Below are positions 27,001 through 32,286 of a stretch of 64,000 nt of DNA, one piece after another. The stretch is from Ryuthela nishihirai (Eukaryota; Arthropoda; Arachnida; Araneae; Heptathelidae). The notes under the pieces are model-generated. The model was given only the letters and a program-made list of their open reading frames with translations. It was not told the origin of the DNA and did not search any database. Both the position numbers and the translations under genes were made by a program. The stretch spans positions 41,788,901 to 41,852,900 of the forward strand of contig JAWZYU010000034.1 of assembly GCA_038380435.1 (NCBI GenBank). Direction: 5' to 3'. Positions within the stretch are counted from its first letter, which is position 1. Each line of letters starts with the position of its first letter.

Positions 27001-28327
27001 AGAACTCATGTAAACAGCAATAAATATAAAAATACAAACAACAAAGGTAAAAATCATTAAATGTGCTTAAAACAGCCAGCAAAACATAAAAATTCAGATC
27101 AGACAGAAGGTAAAATCTAATGATCAGATAAAAGATGTGCAAATGGTTTGTCTCTTGGTGGTTTCAGACCCCCAGAAAGAAGAGGTTTGGACAATAAATG
27201 ATGAGAGCTAGAATATAAATATCATTCAAGATTAAAAGTATTGGGTTATTTTACTTCTGAGCAGAACTTTTTGCACACTAAGAGCTAAATGGCCACGCCA
27301 CAAGGATCCCAAAGACTCAGAAAAGGCTGGAGAAAAGGGACCCAGTGGATAGGGTTGTTGGGTTGTTTTACCTCTGAGCAGCACTTTTTTTTTGCACACC
27401 ATGGGCTAAATGGCCAGGTCACATGGACCCCGAAGGCTCAGAGAAGGTTGGGGGAGGAGACCCACTGAAACAGCTGTTGGGAGACAGATGGTAGCCTCCC
27501 GTCAAGGCCATCCAACGTGTTCTTTAACGTGCACAGGGTATGGCTCTCACGCACATGGGGCCACGGCTTAACGTCCCATCCGACGGACGGCGGCCTTTCC
27601 AAGCCAATCAGTATCCCCTACTGACCGTGGGCAGGGTGGGGAATTTTGCGGAGATAAATCTCAACGCTGACCCAGCTGGGACTCGAACCTGGGAACTGCA
27701 GATTATGAGCCTGACACGCTACCGACTGAGCCACCCCCGCCCCTCCCAGTGGAAAGCAGAAGACAAATGGTAGCCTCTCATCAAGGCCATCTAGCATATT
27801 CTTTAATGTTTTATCCCCCATACATAGGATTATGGCTTTACATCCCATCCAATGGATGGAAGCCTTTCCTAGCCCATCAGTGTCGCCTACTGACCGAGGG
27901 CAGGAAGTTTCGTGGTGATAAATCTTAATGGTGGCCCAGATGAGATTCAAACCAGGGAACTGCAGATTACAAACCTGGCATACTACTGACTGAGCCATTC
28001 CAGCTCTAGATTAAAAGCAAAGCATTCTATTAAAATAAGTTTAACAGTTAAAATAGTATCAGAAAATTAACATATAGGTTTGCTATCCCCAAAGGTGAAC
28101 TAAACATTATACACATTATTTTATATTTATCAGCATTTTTTTAAATGCCACACCTTTACCTGAATTTTGTTGCAGATAAACTTTAAAAACTTACCTTTGG
28201 ACATCATAGCACTACCTAATCCTTTTAGGGTCATTTTCTCTAAACTGCACTGAACTGTATTCAACATGAAGCAATTTGTTGTGAATACACTTCTTTTCCA
28301 TATGTGTATTATTTGTGACATACACAT
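2980..28327 (-). CDS. RMND1: RMND1 homologue (DUF155), ten coding exons, C-terminus not found
   Basis: RMND1 is a mitochondrial inner-membrane protein needed for translation of mtDNA-encoded proteins. I joined ten minus-strand exons (28327-28195, 25207-24945, 21525-21344, 19476-19437, 17864-17764, 15524-15427, 13450-13386, 10837-10761, 10117-9997, 3096-2980). All junctions are GT-AG, all phases match, and the total is 1197 nt or 399 residues without a stop. Residues 1-44 are basic and hydroxylated, plausible as a mitochondrial presequence. DUF155 runs from about residue 133 ([11 protein letters not shown]), through [48 protein letters not shown] and [15 protein letters not shown], to [17 protein letters not shown] hydrophobic segment, [12 protein letters not shown], ends the visible part. 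These blocks align in order with vertebrate RMND1 as I remember it. The last exon (about ten residues and stop) was not found and is probably left of the window. An acceptor-like site at 28352 implies a 5' noncoding exon further up. Confidence 0.95.
3097..3480. other. RMND1 intron 9, part flanking the LINE
   Basis: Intron sequence between exon 10 and the LINE insertion. It holds the palindromic tRNA-SINE repeat (3151-3355), a short TA microsatellite at about 3356-3369, and the left LINE target duplication ACTAAAACACA at 3470-3480. Confidence 0.8.
3151..3355. repeat. Fold-back (palindromic) tRNA-derived SINE, family C
   Basis: Arms 3151-3223 and 3282-3355 are reverse complements with only a handful of mismatches over ~73 bp; the spacer is 58 bp. 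The right arm plus part of the spacer reads as a tRNA-like head on the plus strand: GTGGTGCAATGGTTAGC resembles a pol III A box, and GGTTCGATTCCC matches the B box. A T-rich tail ending TCTATTAATTAA follows. The left arm repeats the B box and tail in reverse but lacks the A-box part. So it is a SINE with an inverted half copy rather than two whole insertions. TTAATTAA lies at both outer edges. Confidence 0.9.
3514..5643 (-). CDS. LINE reverse transcriptase ORF
   Basis: 709-residue open frame. RT landmarks in order include [16 protein letters not shown] (template-binding region), [56 protein letters not shown] (first catalytic aspartate), [19 protein letters not shown], and [12 protein letters not shown] with the YADD catalytic box. 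The C-terminal region has [11 protein letters not shown] and [15 protein letters not shown], a motif pair common at the end of RTE-like and related LINE proteins. The frame overlaps the upstream endonuclease frame by about 46 nt in another phase, suggesting a single-base frameshift in a formerly continuous EN-RT polyprotein. It would copy LINE RNA at a nicked target. Confidence 0.93.
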   Translation of the reverse strand: MLCWVKKFTFNTEALKDPVIAKAYHDRLLNHYDSHGLLNTEVEEEWDHFKQAFLETNSTLLGKKEQRRQNYLSDKALEFISERRNCRNVLDQYPTSPNRKHYKELNKRVKDQLATDKNLWLDGLADKAEEAVRQHNSRELYQIVNVLCGRKRTGIQGLKDKQGKVIEGEDSVMVRWAEHFSDVLNNVVSSTPIVCNDDRCIGGFNVGPITQSEVSLAISKLKLHKSPGVDEITTEMLRAGNVSVTIWITEILNNFYDKGMVPKDFTRAIIIPIFKKGDRSSCDNYRGISLLSVPGKVLSMIVLNRIKNLVDRQLCDEQCGFRSGRGCVDQVFSLRQILEKCLEFQKPLVASFVDFKKAFDSVDRHNLWLIVRSYGIPDKLVNIMKALYNNTESCVRVGKSCSNWFSITSGVRQGCILSPFLFSLVVDYVMRNSVQGKDFGLKWAGDMKISDLDYADDLALLANDVDEMNSFIRTVDETGSTVGLIINREKTKVMKIGQSGCDSVNLNGCSLEQVSQFNYLGSYVTDTGDVRHEINRRIGIAAGTFKNLWRLWRNRRIHLKTKIRLYNSLVLSRVSYVSETWTLCKQDNRKLDAFDSRCLRSILGIRWFNFVTNDEVRQRSLQPPLSSILCRERLRWFGHVARMNNYRLANRVMNSVPRGLRRRGRPRMRWADNVKQDLVRIGVQWPDAADVAQDRYAWRIKLRGLVGPP
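5598..6461 (-). CDS. LINE apurinic-type endonuclease ORF
   Basis: Open frame of 287 residues with the AP-endonuclease landmarks of non-LTR elements: [24 protein letters not shown] (catalytic glutamate), [41 protein letters not shown] and GSDHYLV (catalytic Asp-His). It would nick target DNA to prime reverse transcription. The first ~25 residues ([20 protein letters not shown]) are probably 5' leader read in this frame. A different frame, 6684-6358, runs up to the same GTWNVRTL start and ends just past it, so the true start or another frameshift near 6390 is unresolved. Confidence 0.88.
   Translation of the reverse strand: MILLALPISINLISLKILLIIFLSAGTWNVRTLHRDYSLDVLMQEFQRYNLDILGLQETRWTGKGEILKNNFKFLFTGREDGKHHQGVGLLLSRHASDALLGYECINERFLTAKFQTSIKDLNVICCYAPTEDSDEDEKDRFYRQLQDILNSVKKGDITLVLGDFNAKVGTDSDLWGGVIGPFGIGSCNGNGQRLLQVSKLNGFRITNTYYKHRDIHKHTWVSPDGLHKNMIDYILINSKWASSVRNTRAYRGAEIGSDHYLVKSVLQLKLKKCCAGLKNLPLILKL
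7150..7682. other. RMND1 intron 9 sequence
   Basis: Intron sequence between the LINE and the Tc1 element. No exon or repeat terminus is recognised. Confidence 0.5.
7683..8928 (-). mobile_element. Tc1-like element, decayed, both ends present
   Basis: About 1,246 bp, a normal size for the superfamily. The ends are inverted repeats: ACTGCTAAGGGGGAAATCGC at the left, and on the opposite strand ACTGCTCACAGTGGAAATTG at the right; both continue CAACACCAAGA. The minus strand carries a transposase remnant (8294-8049) with [20 protein letters not shown] and [16 protein letters not shown], matching the Tc1 block that includes the second catalytic aspartate (here Asn, HNNVTPH, so also catalytically lost). 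Frameshifts break the rest. A 5' piece of the same family lies at 49871-50311. Confidence 0.88.
8929..9559. other. AT-rich RMND1 intron 9 sequence
   Basis: No exon, repeat terminus or protein-like frame recognised between the Tc1 element and the SINE. Confidence 0.5.
9572..9888 (-). mobile_element. SINE family A, 5'-truncated, with target duplication
   Basis: The 3' three quarters of the SINE, lacking the tRNA-like head. It is flanked by the 12-bp direct repeat ACATTTTTAACT at 9560-9571 and 9889-9900. Because the duplication hugs the truncated end, the copy was born short (incomplete reverse transcription) rather than deleted later. Confidence 0.93.
9997..10117 (-). CDS. RMND1: RMND1 coding exon 9
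   Basis: 121 nt; the first base completes an Arg codon and the exon ends in phase 0. It encodes [20 protein letters not shown], then [23 protein letters not shown] at 10028-10027 looks like an early donor, but reading through gives the conserved block before VMNEK, so the donor used is at 9996-9995. Confidence 0.95.
10118..10639. other. RMND1 intron 8, AT-rich
   Basis: Nothing recognised apart from generic AT-rich intron sequence. Confidence 0.5.
10640..10738 (+). mobile_element. SINE family C remnant (tail part)
   Basis: CATTTTTCCACAAAAGTATT followed by TCTTGAATTC matches the tail domain of the family C copies at 50312-50460 and 50597-50747. The tRNA-like head is degraded. Confidence 0.5.
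10761..10837 (-). CDS. RMND1: RMND1 coding exon 8
   Basis: 77 nt, phase 0 start and phase 2 end, encoding [20 protein letters not shown] then ELFAL and part of an Arg codon. The acceptor is TTTTATAG and the donor [18 protein letters not shown] is a conserved family block. Confidence 0.95.
10838..11504. other. RMND1 intron 7, AT-rich part
   Basis: A 100-codon plus-strand open frame at 11085-11387 has no recognisable family resemblance and is most likely chance. Nothing else is recognised. Confidence 0.4.
11505..11800 (-). mobile_element. SINE family A, 5'-truncated
   Basis: Family A from the GGGCTGTTTTACCTCTGAG end to the GGGAATTTTTGCAGATAA block, ending near the truncation point of the copies at 9572 and 19579. 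It contains a run of about ten C residues at 11639-11649 where other copies have CCTCCCGTC. Confidence 0.88.
11801..12170. other. RMND1 intron 7 sequence
   Basis: AT-rich sequence between two mobile elements; no feature recognised. Confidence 0.4.
12171..12249. mobile_element. 79-bp fold-back MITE with TA target
   Basis: An almost perfect inverted repeat: CACAGTCGTATCAGAATAGT on the left pairs with the reverse complement of ATTCTGATACAACTGTG on the right, and the pairing continues through GACCACCTACC. TA dinucleotides abut both ends (12169-12170 and 12250-12251). Size and target are those of a Tc1/mariner-derived MITE. Confidence 0.88.
12319..12512 (+). mobile_element. SINE family B copy
   Basis: tRNA-derived SINE with its A-box end trimmed: CTTGGCTACTGATC, then the B box GGGTTCGAGCCC. 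The family body has CTGCTGAGGTCCTGCCATCC and GACAGGCTCCTGTCAGACCT, and the 3' end is AGCTGCTTGAGGAGG followed by a (TATT)n tail. Other copies are at 44592-44786, 47721-47786, 51699-51908, and older ones at 43888-44033 and 51934-52130. Confidence 0.9.
12513..12963. other. RMND1 intron 7 sequence
   Basis: AT-rich, no feature recognised. Confidence 0.4.
12973..13359 (-). mobile_element. SINE family A, full length, beside an RMND1 splice site
   Basis: A complete copy with intact head (B box as GGACTCAAACC-type on this strand) and 3' end, flanked by ATAAAGAAA at 12964-12972 and 13360-13368. The far edge of the duplication lies only 17 nt downstream of the exon 7 donor (13385). Confidence 0.93.
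13386..13450 (-). CDS. RMND1: RMND1 coding exon 7
   Basis: 65 nt encoding [20 protein letters not shown] then TE. The first codon is split 1+2 with exon 6; the end is phase 0 with donor GAG|GTAAGA. The LALWEASLD block is a hallmark of DUF155 proteins. Confidence 0.96.
13804..15380 (+). mobile_element. Tc1-like element with both TIRs, split by a SINE
   Basis: Inverted repeats of 32 bp: the left, 13804-13835, starts CACTGAGATGCCAGCTTATT; the right, 15349-15380, read inward, starts CACTGAAATGTCAGTATATT. TA lies outside both ends (13802-13803, 15381-15382). Without the nested SINE and its duplication the element is ~1,178 bp. The plus strand holds broken transposase frames, including [11 protein letters not shown], a block around [15 protein letters not shown], and SPQI (formerly SPDLNP). 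Many stops mean it is dead. It and its SINE make up most of RMND1 intron 6, ending 46 bp from exon 6. Confidence 0.93.
14132..14517 (-). mobile_element. SINE family A nested in the Tc1 element
   Basis: Full-length copy flanked by the exact 13-bp duplication AATCTTGTGAATG at 14119-14131 and 14518-14530. On the minus strand it starts with the GGGGTGGGGGTGGCTCAGTC head and contains GGTTCGAGTCC. It is younger than the transposon it interrupts. Confidence 0.95.
15427..15524 (-). CDS. RMND1: RMND1 coding exon 6
   Basis: 98 nt: one base completes a Gly codon, then [20 protein letters not shown] and [12 protein letters not shown], ending phase 1. The acceptor is CTCAATAG and the donor CAG|GTAATT. 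The [12 protein letters not shown] segment corresponds to the conserved EKFAFSNALCLS of vertebrate RMND1. Confidence 0.96.
15525..16288. other. RMND1 intron 5, part
   Basis: AT-rich intron sequence between exon 6 and the LINE fragment; no feature recognised. Confidence 0.5.
16289..17651 (+). mobile_element. 5' fragment of the endonuclease/RT LINE
   Basis: It begins TGTAAATGGTAGCTAG, which matches the 5' end of the full copy (7138 inwards), and runs through the 5' region into the endonuclease frame: TGCCTGTGATATGGGGCTG, then residues [16 protein letters not shown]. It stops at about the position encoding IKDLN. A SINE interrupts it. A piece that keeps the 5' end but loses the 3' end is unusual, because incomplete LINE reverse transcription removes the 5' end; later deletion is likelier. 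All frames are broken. Confidence 0.88.
16777..17119 (+). mobile_element. SINE family A nested in the LINE fragment
   Basis: Plus-strand copy starting inside the head (TTCCCAGGTTCGAGTCCCAG, B box kept, A box lost) and ending GGTAAAACAAACCAAACC. It is flanked by CTACCCTAATGTA (16764-16776) and CTACCCTAAAGTA (17120-17132), a 13-bp target duplication with one mismatch. Confidence 0.92.
17764..17864 (-). CDS. RMND1: RMND1 coding exon 5
   Basis: 101 nt, phase 0 start, phase 2 end, encoding [20 protein letters not shown] then [14 protein letters not shown]. It is the least conserved part of the domain; it aligns with the KHVMKVLEKHEIQPYE region of vertebrate RMND1. Acceptor CCTTTGCAG, donor GGGTAAGC. 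Confidence 0.9.
17865..19436. other. RMND1 intron 4
   Basis: About 1.6 kb of AT-rich intron. The only recognised item is a short piggyBac-type end at 18640-18728. Confidence 0.6.
18640..18728. mobile_element. piggyBac-type end remnant
   Basis: The segment ending GGACCCTGGAAGGG followed by TTAA (18729-18732) matches the right end of the 22551-23730 and 42343-42845 elements. Only the terminal portion is left. Confidence 0.55.
19437..19476 (-). CDS. RMND1: RMND1 coding exon 4 (40 nt)
   Basis: A 40-nt microexon whose first base completes an Arg codon; it encodes [13 protein letters not shown]. Joined to exon 3 it restores [11 protein letters not shown], matching FFREGAAVFWN of vertebrate RMND1. 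The acceptor is TTCAATAG and the donor GAG|GTAAAG. Confidence 0.95.
19579..19869 (-). mobile_element. SINE family A, 5'-truncated, with target duplication
   Basis: Truncated within GGGCGGGGAATTTT, close to the truncation points of the copies at 9572 and 11505. It is flanked by the exact 12-bp repeat AACAATTTATAG at 19567-19578 and 19870-19881. The insertion lies about 100 bp upstream of RMND1 exon 4, in intron 3. Confidence 0.93.
19882..21343. other. RMND1 intron 3, main part
   Basis: AT-rich intron sequence with several overlapping short frames on both strands (20579-20814) that show no family resemblance. Confidence 0.5.
21344..21525 (-). CDS. RMND1: RMND1 coding exon 3
   Basis: 182 nt, phase 0 start, phase 2 end, encoding [40 protein letters not shown] and [20 protein letters not shown]. 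It is the start of DUF155; the AYSTAEEYD block is diagnostic. The acceptor is CTTATAG and the donor CAG|GTAAAC. Confidence 0.96.
21526..22550. other. RMND1 intron 2, part
   Basis: AT-rich intron sequence without a recognised feature, ending at the TTAA target of the piggyBac-type element (22547-22550). Confidence 0.5.
22551..23730. mobile_element. Non-autonomous piggyBac-type element, 1,180 bp
   Basis: Flanked by TTAA at 22547-22550 and 23731-23734, the target of piggyBac transposons. The left end CCCTTCCACTGTCGTC and the right end, read inward, CCTTTCCAGTGTCCAG, form an imperfect inverted repeat beginning CCYTTCCA. No transposase-like frame is present; the short frames (e.g. 23373-23179 minus) match nothing I know. 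It probably depended on a partner elsewhere. Its right ~500 bp recurs at 42343-42845, where TTAA also follows the end. Confidence 0.82.
23735..24413. other. RMND1 intron 2, middle part
   Basis: AT-rich with a ~19-T run at 24079-24097. A 109-codon minus-strand frame (24357-24028) has low-complexity composition and no recognised relative. Confidence 0.4.
24425..24810 (-). mobile_element. SINE family A, full length
   Basis: Complete copy in RMND1 intron 2, flanked by the exact 11-bp repeat TGTGTGTTATG at 24414-24424 and 24811-24821. Confidence 0.95.
24945..25207 (-). CDS. RMND1: RMND1 coding exon 2
   Basis: 263 nt; two bases complete an Asp codon started in exon 1, and the end is phase 0 at AATGAG|GTATTT. 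It encodes a basic, poorly conserved linker with [13 protein letters not shown], then [20 protein letters not shown] and E. An alternative later donor (24863) would leave phase 2, which does not fit exon 3, so the earlier donor is preferred. The acceptor is TTATTACACAG. Conservation is too low to prove this exon by similarity alone; phase agreement on both sides and the KKRPPKK segment before DUF155 are the evidence. Confidence 0.8.
25490..26110. repeat. ~90-bp tandem repeat, interrupted by a SINE
   Basis: Ignoring the SINE at 25563-25953, about two units are visible: GATGAGATTATTTAG, then TTCCAAGAACTATTTTTATA and CAGCGGTGCATTG; and again GATGAGAATATTTAG, then TTCCGGGAGCTTTTTATAAT and CAGTGCTGCATTG. 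The reverse complement of the satellite at 41217-41600 (GATGAGATTTAG, then GGGGGCTTTTTTATAAT and CTGGTGCATTG) is clearly related. Confidence 0.75.
25563..25953 (-). mobile_element. SINE family A, full length, in satellite unit
   Basis: Complete copy with a slightly expanded (GTT)n at its 3' end, flanked by the exact 12-bp repeat GAGATTATTTAG at 25551-25562 and 25954-25965. It split a unit of the ~90-bp repeat. Confidence 0.95.
26121..26251. repeat. Two adjacent perfect or near-perfect hairpins
   Basis: CCTATGGTT/AACCATAGG forms a perfect 9-bp stem with a 2-nt loop at about 26121-26140. At 26210-26251, GGAAATATCAGATTATGG pairs with CCATAATCCGATATTTCC (one mismatch, 6-nt loop). Possibly a degenerate fold-back element; no target duplication was identified. 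Confidence 0.7.
26252..27228. other. RMND1 intron 1, part
   Basis: AT-rich sequence with no supported feature. Short frames on both strands here look like chance. Confidence 0.4.
27239..28007 (-). mobile_element. SINE family A, older copy split by a younger one
   Basis: The two halves, 27239-27349 and 27745-28007, form one divergent copy flanked by AGATTAAAAG at 27229-27238 and 28008-28017. A younger family A SINE sits inside it. Confidence 0.92.
27350..27744 (-). mobile_element. SINE family A nested in a SINE family A
   Basis: Full-length copy flanked by CCCAGTGGA at 27341-27349 and 27745-27753. It matches the family average much better than its host copy, in the same orientation. Confidence 0.94.
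28195..28327 (-). CDS. RMND1: RMND1 coding exon 1
   Basis: 133 nt from the ATG at 28327, encoding [40 protein letters not shown] and MMSK, then one base of a split Asp codon. The donor CAAAG|GTAAGT is strong and its phase fits exon 2. The peptide has Arg/Lys, Ser/Thr and hydrophobic residues and no acid before residue 30, suitable for a mitochondrial presequence. A polypyrimidine-AG site at 28352 suggests that a noncoding exon is spliced to about 28351. MCMSQ could also start at its second Met. N-terminal sequence is not conserved in the family, so support is structural only. Confidence 0.78.
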
Positions 28328-28461
28328 GTTTGATTTTACATAAACGTAATCCTAAAACAGAAAAACTTTTGCAATAACTATAAGTGGAATTACAAAAAAA
28401 TTTACAATATATAAAATTAGAAATCAATATCTTGAAATAAACATTACATGTATATTAATAT

Positions 28462-28535
28462 TTTAATGCATGGCATGCTTCTGGGAGATGTGGGTTCACT
28501 TCTCATTCAGGGCGAAACCAATTTTTTTCCGCAAA
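28462..28535 (+). mobile_element. tRNA-like SINE head, family C-like remnant
   Basis: GGCATGCTTCTGGGAGATGT then GGGTTCACTTCTCATTC resembles the head of family C (CTGGCATGAATCTGGAGAG and a B box), followed by a T-rich stretch with CCGCAAATT. It is degenerate. Confidence 0.45.
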
Positions 28536-28585
28536 TTATTTCCAACTGTTTCTTGTCATTAGGAAATTTCCTGTGATACTTCATT

Positions 28586-28971
28586 GGATTGGATTGTTTT
28601 ACTTCTGAGCGGCACTTTTTTGCACACCATGGGCTAAATGGCCAGGCCACAAGGACCCTGAAGGCTCAGAGAAGGTTGGGGGAGGGGACCCACTGGAACA
28701 GCTGTTGGGAGACAGATGGTAGCCTCCTGTCAAGGCCATCCAGCGTGTTCTTTAACGTGCACAGGGTATGGCTCTCCTGCACACGGGGCCATGGCTTAAT
28801 GTCCCATCCTATGGACGGCGACCTTTTCAAGCCCATCGGTGTCCCCTACTGACCGTGGGCAAGGCGGGGAAATTTTGCGGAGATAAATCTCAACGCTGAC
28901 CCAGCTGGGACTCGAACCTGGGAACTACAGATTATGAGCCTGGCGCGCTACCGACTTAGCCACCCCCACCC
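28586..28971 (-). mobile_element. SINE family A, full length
   Basis: Complete copy flanked by CTGTGATACTTCATT (28571-28585) and CTGTGATATTTCATT (28972-28986), a 15-bp duplication with one mismatch. It lies ~240 bp upstream of the RMND1 start codon and would be in intron 1 or the promoter region if a 5' exon exists. Confidence 0.94.
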
Positions 28972-28986
28972 CTGTGATATTTCATT

Positions 28987-29640
28987 ACTTTAACCTTTAT
29001 AGTGTATTTTTTTGTTTTTTTTGTGGGGGGGGGGAGATTCTTCCAAAAAGCAATTCAACTTCTAGACATATGATATAGTAACTAATGAATAGAATAGATA
29101 ATGAATAGAATAAACTGATTATTCAGCTTCCAACACTGTAAGGATTAATGAAATTTTAGAAAAGTATAGTTTTTATACAAAGATTCATTTTGTTGAGGCA
29201 CATAAAATTAAAGCATTTATTGGAATTTTGTTGCTAGTAAGACTTCTAAAGAATCCAGGGTAGATCAAGATAGTTTATGGAACTAAAACAATGGCATTAT
29301 TAATTATTAATTATTAACATCCCATTTATTTTGCTGTAATGAGTGAAGATAGATTTAGGGAAATACCTGTACAGGAAATTTCCAAATTGTCCTCTATCAG
29401 TACTGCAGATGAGCAACTGGTAGCATTGGCTGTTGCTCACTCAAATTTTGCATACCAAACAAACACAGGCAAATATAACTTCAAAATAATGGGCACTGTG
29501 TGCTGCTTCTTCGATGTTTATGGGGAAAAATAATATTCTTCCAGTAAACTAGAAACCATTGGGCTGTAAAGCAACTTTGCATCCTTTAAAAAATTCTAGG
29601 ATACAATTTTGCTTCCTATTTTTTCAACATTTCACAAAAG
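28987..29640. other. Intergenic or 5' intron sequence
   Basis: It contains a run of ~11 G at 29025-29035. A 64-codon plus-strand frame at 29339-29533 (MSEDRFREIPVQEISKLSSI) has a protein-like composition but no recognised family. Confidence 0.3.
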
Positions 29641-29806
29641 GACTTTTTTGCTCAGAAATTAATTAAAAATAACTTAAAATTCTCTGTCATTGAGTATGTC
29701 CTAAAACCTTTTAACATGCAAATAATTAAGGATAAACTTTTAAATTTTATTGCTAAACAACAGGGAATTTTAAGTTATTTTTAATTCAATATTCAAGTTT
29801 ATGGTT
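29641..29806. mobile_element. Palindromic fragment of a Penelope-like element end
   Basis: AATTAAAAATAACTTAAAAT near 29658 is repeated as its reverse complement, ATTTTAAGTTATTTTTAATT, near 29768-29788, making a ~40-bp stem around a 60-80-bp loop. The sequence between (ATGCAAATAATTAAGGATAA, then TTTTAAATTTTATTGCT) matches the 3' end of the Penelope-like copies at 38237-39642. It appears to be a solo 3'-end palindrome of that family. Confidence 0.75.
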
Positions 29807-29828
29807 AATTTGATTTCCTGTTTAATGA

Positions 29829-29925
29829 AACAATATATCAGAACCAATATATTAATTTACCTTTAACAGGCTGTTAATAAAACAATATACTCAGAACCAA
29901 TATATTAATTTACCTTTAACAGGCC
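29829..29925. repeat. Two-copy tandem duplication, ~51-bp unit
   Basis: AGAACCAATATATTAATTTA and CCTTTAACAGGC occur twice in direct orientation, separated by about 51 bp. Confidence 0.9.
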
Positions 29926-32218
29926 GCAGCTGGTGTACCGTTTTCACTTTTCCGATTCTGGGAGCCTCCAATTGGTCTACCATTTTGTAGTGCAAGATCA
30001 TAAATTTTTTTTTTTCATCAGAAATCGGAATTTTTTTAACTGTTTCTAATCAAATCTTGAAAATAACATTTCAGTCTATGATATATAATTTTCCTGTTGA
30101 TTCTGCTTGAAAAAATTATGAAAAAGTAAAAAAAAAACTTACTTGGGTCTGTGTTGATTGTACGCACGTGTTGAATCACTGTAATAGCATCAAATAGCGA
30201 CGATTTAGTTTATGCTTTTATTCTGCCTTACCATAGTAGATTATCAATCAGTTTTTGATTTCTTGTATGTTGACCTATTTATAGCTGTAGTATAATTGTA
30301 ATGCTTTCTAAACTTTTAATGTAAGCTATTGATTTTATTACTACCAAAACTTGTGTCATCCCATAACTTTGCCGAATGCTTTCAGTCAATATTTTAGACT
30401 TTCAATTTCAAAGACTTCTTTTTTCACTCTGGTGTTTCTGAAATTATTTTTTACTGCTTTTCAAATGTATACTGTGATTATAAAGAAAAACTTCAAAACG
30501 ATTGAAAATTAAATCACTAGTGATCTCTAATGGTCGACATCAGAAGAATCAGAGGATTATGCAATTAGCCTAAAAGCACAATTTTTAAAAGATATAACTT
30601 ATTTTAGCAACAATTTTGATGATATTTTAACCAAATACACTAATTAATATTAGGATATTGTGATTTTTAACCGAAATTTTAAAAATAAACTTTTCCTCAG
30701 TAGTTATGCAGCTTTATATTAAAACGATTCATTCTCAATTTCAGTGCTTGAGTGCTTTGAATTATTTTTATCCATTTTTTTTCATTCTTTATCTTTTTTT
30801 AAATATATTTCTCAGTTCTTATTTAAATTATTTTGTTTTTAAATTGAAATGAAATTTTTTATGACACTCCTTAGGTGGATGGATTAGGATACTCCTTAGG
30901 CTTACAATTTGCCAAATGCCAAAAATCTAAAACATATGCATTATGCACTATCTGCATAAATCACAAAAAATTTAGAAAACACTAAGTAAATGAAAGATTT
31001 AAGCATTAATGGAAATATTATTAACTTATTCATATTAGAATAATAATTTGAAAAAAAAATGCAAAAAAAATGTTTTTTAGAATTTTTACTGAACTAAAAA
31101 TGGAAAAAATACAGTAAAATTTTGCAATATTTTAAAAGATGTTTGAAAACTTGAACTACTATTTTATTTTTCTTAGAATTTCTGTCATTTTATTAATCAC
31201 AATTAAATGTTCTTTCTTTTGATATATAACATGAGTATATCCCTTCATTATTTACTTCAGGTTGAGGTTCTAAAGTTGTGTATTTTATTTTCTGAAAACA
31301 CTTTAAAATGAACTTGGCCACCAGAGTAAAACCAGTTTCAGAAACCTGACACTTTAAGGGCATTACAAAATTACTTCCAAGGTTTAAGAATTAATTTGTT
31401 TCCTGCCAGTTTTATATTTTCAATAATAGATAGTTGTGTTATCTATGGTAATTCTGCCAATAGCCCTACTTGATTTAGTATTTTGCACCTACAACCCTAT
31501 TTGTCTACAACACTGAGCCCTGTGCCATCTCTGCAAGTAACTCTCCACCGCACATCCCAATATATTTCAACATGAACATCAATACTACAAGGCAGATTCC
31601 AACTGCTAGACAGAATTTCCATGCAACAGACTACAAAACACTTTCAATTGTCCCCCACAGCATGTTTATCCTCCAACTACGATGATATTATTAGTGAATA
31701 CCACTCAACCATGCAACCTTGCATCTTATCTGCTCCACTTCAAAAAAAGAGAAAAAGGAAACAGTTTTATCAAAACACAAGCAAGAATTAAAAGTAATGC
31801 ACGGAGGAAATATCACAATGATCCTAGTACTGCTAATAGAACAGGCTACGGCATAACTTCTAAAAGGTATAGAAAAGTTGTGCAAGATGTTGATCAAACA
31901 GATTTAAAATTTTTATAGCTAAAAATATGTCATAAGAAAGATAACTGCATAATAGGGAGTTGAGACAGTACTAAGTTTCAGTTATAATACGACAGCATTA
32001 CAGTGAATAAAGTTCAGTGAACCGCATTATAATCATAATTACTGTGCAAAATAATGTTACATTAATGCTTATTACTGGTGAACTGAAAATATTTTATGAG
32101 ATGAAAGGAATAGAAATTTCTTCTATAAAGATGCAAGTTCAAGGTTACAAGGTACCAACCAGATCCCCCATTAAAAACTCTCAATGTATCATATTTAACC
32201 TTTGGTGCTGAAAATAGC
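29926..32218. other. Intergenic, AT-rich, no gene recognised
   Basis: About 2.3 kb without a recognisable gene or repeat end. From about 31480 the base composition is more even. A plus-strand frame (31682-31918) and an overlapping minus frame are open, possibly decayed 5' sequence of the LINE that follows, but I cannot show it. Confidence 0.35.
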
Positions 32219-32286
32219 ACTGCTGTCAATTACATTTGACTCTGCCTGAAATAGCTCTGCTGTCAATTACATTTGACTCTGCCTAA
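32219..32286. repeat. Two-copy tandem duplication, ~36-bp unit
   Basis: CTGCTGTCAATTACATTTGA then CTCTGCCT occurs twice in succession. Confidence 0.9.
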
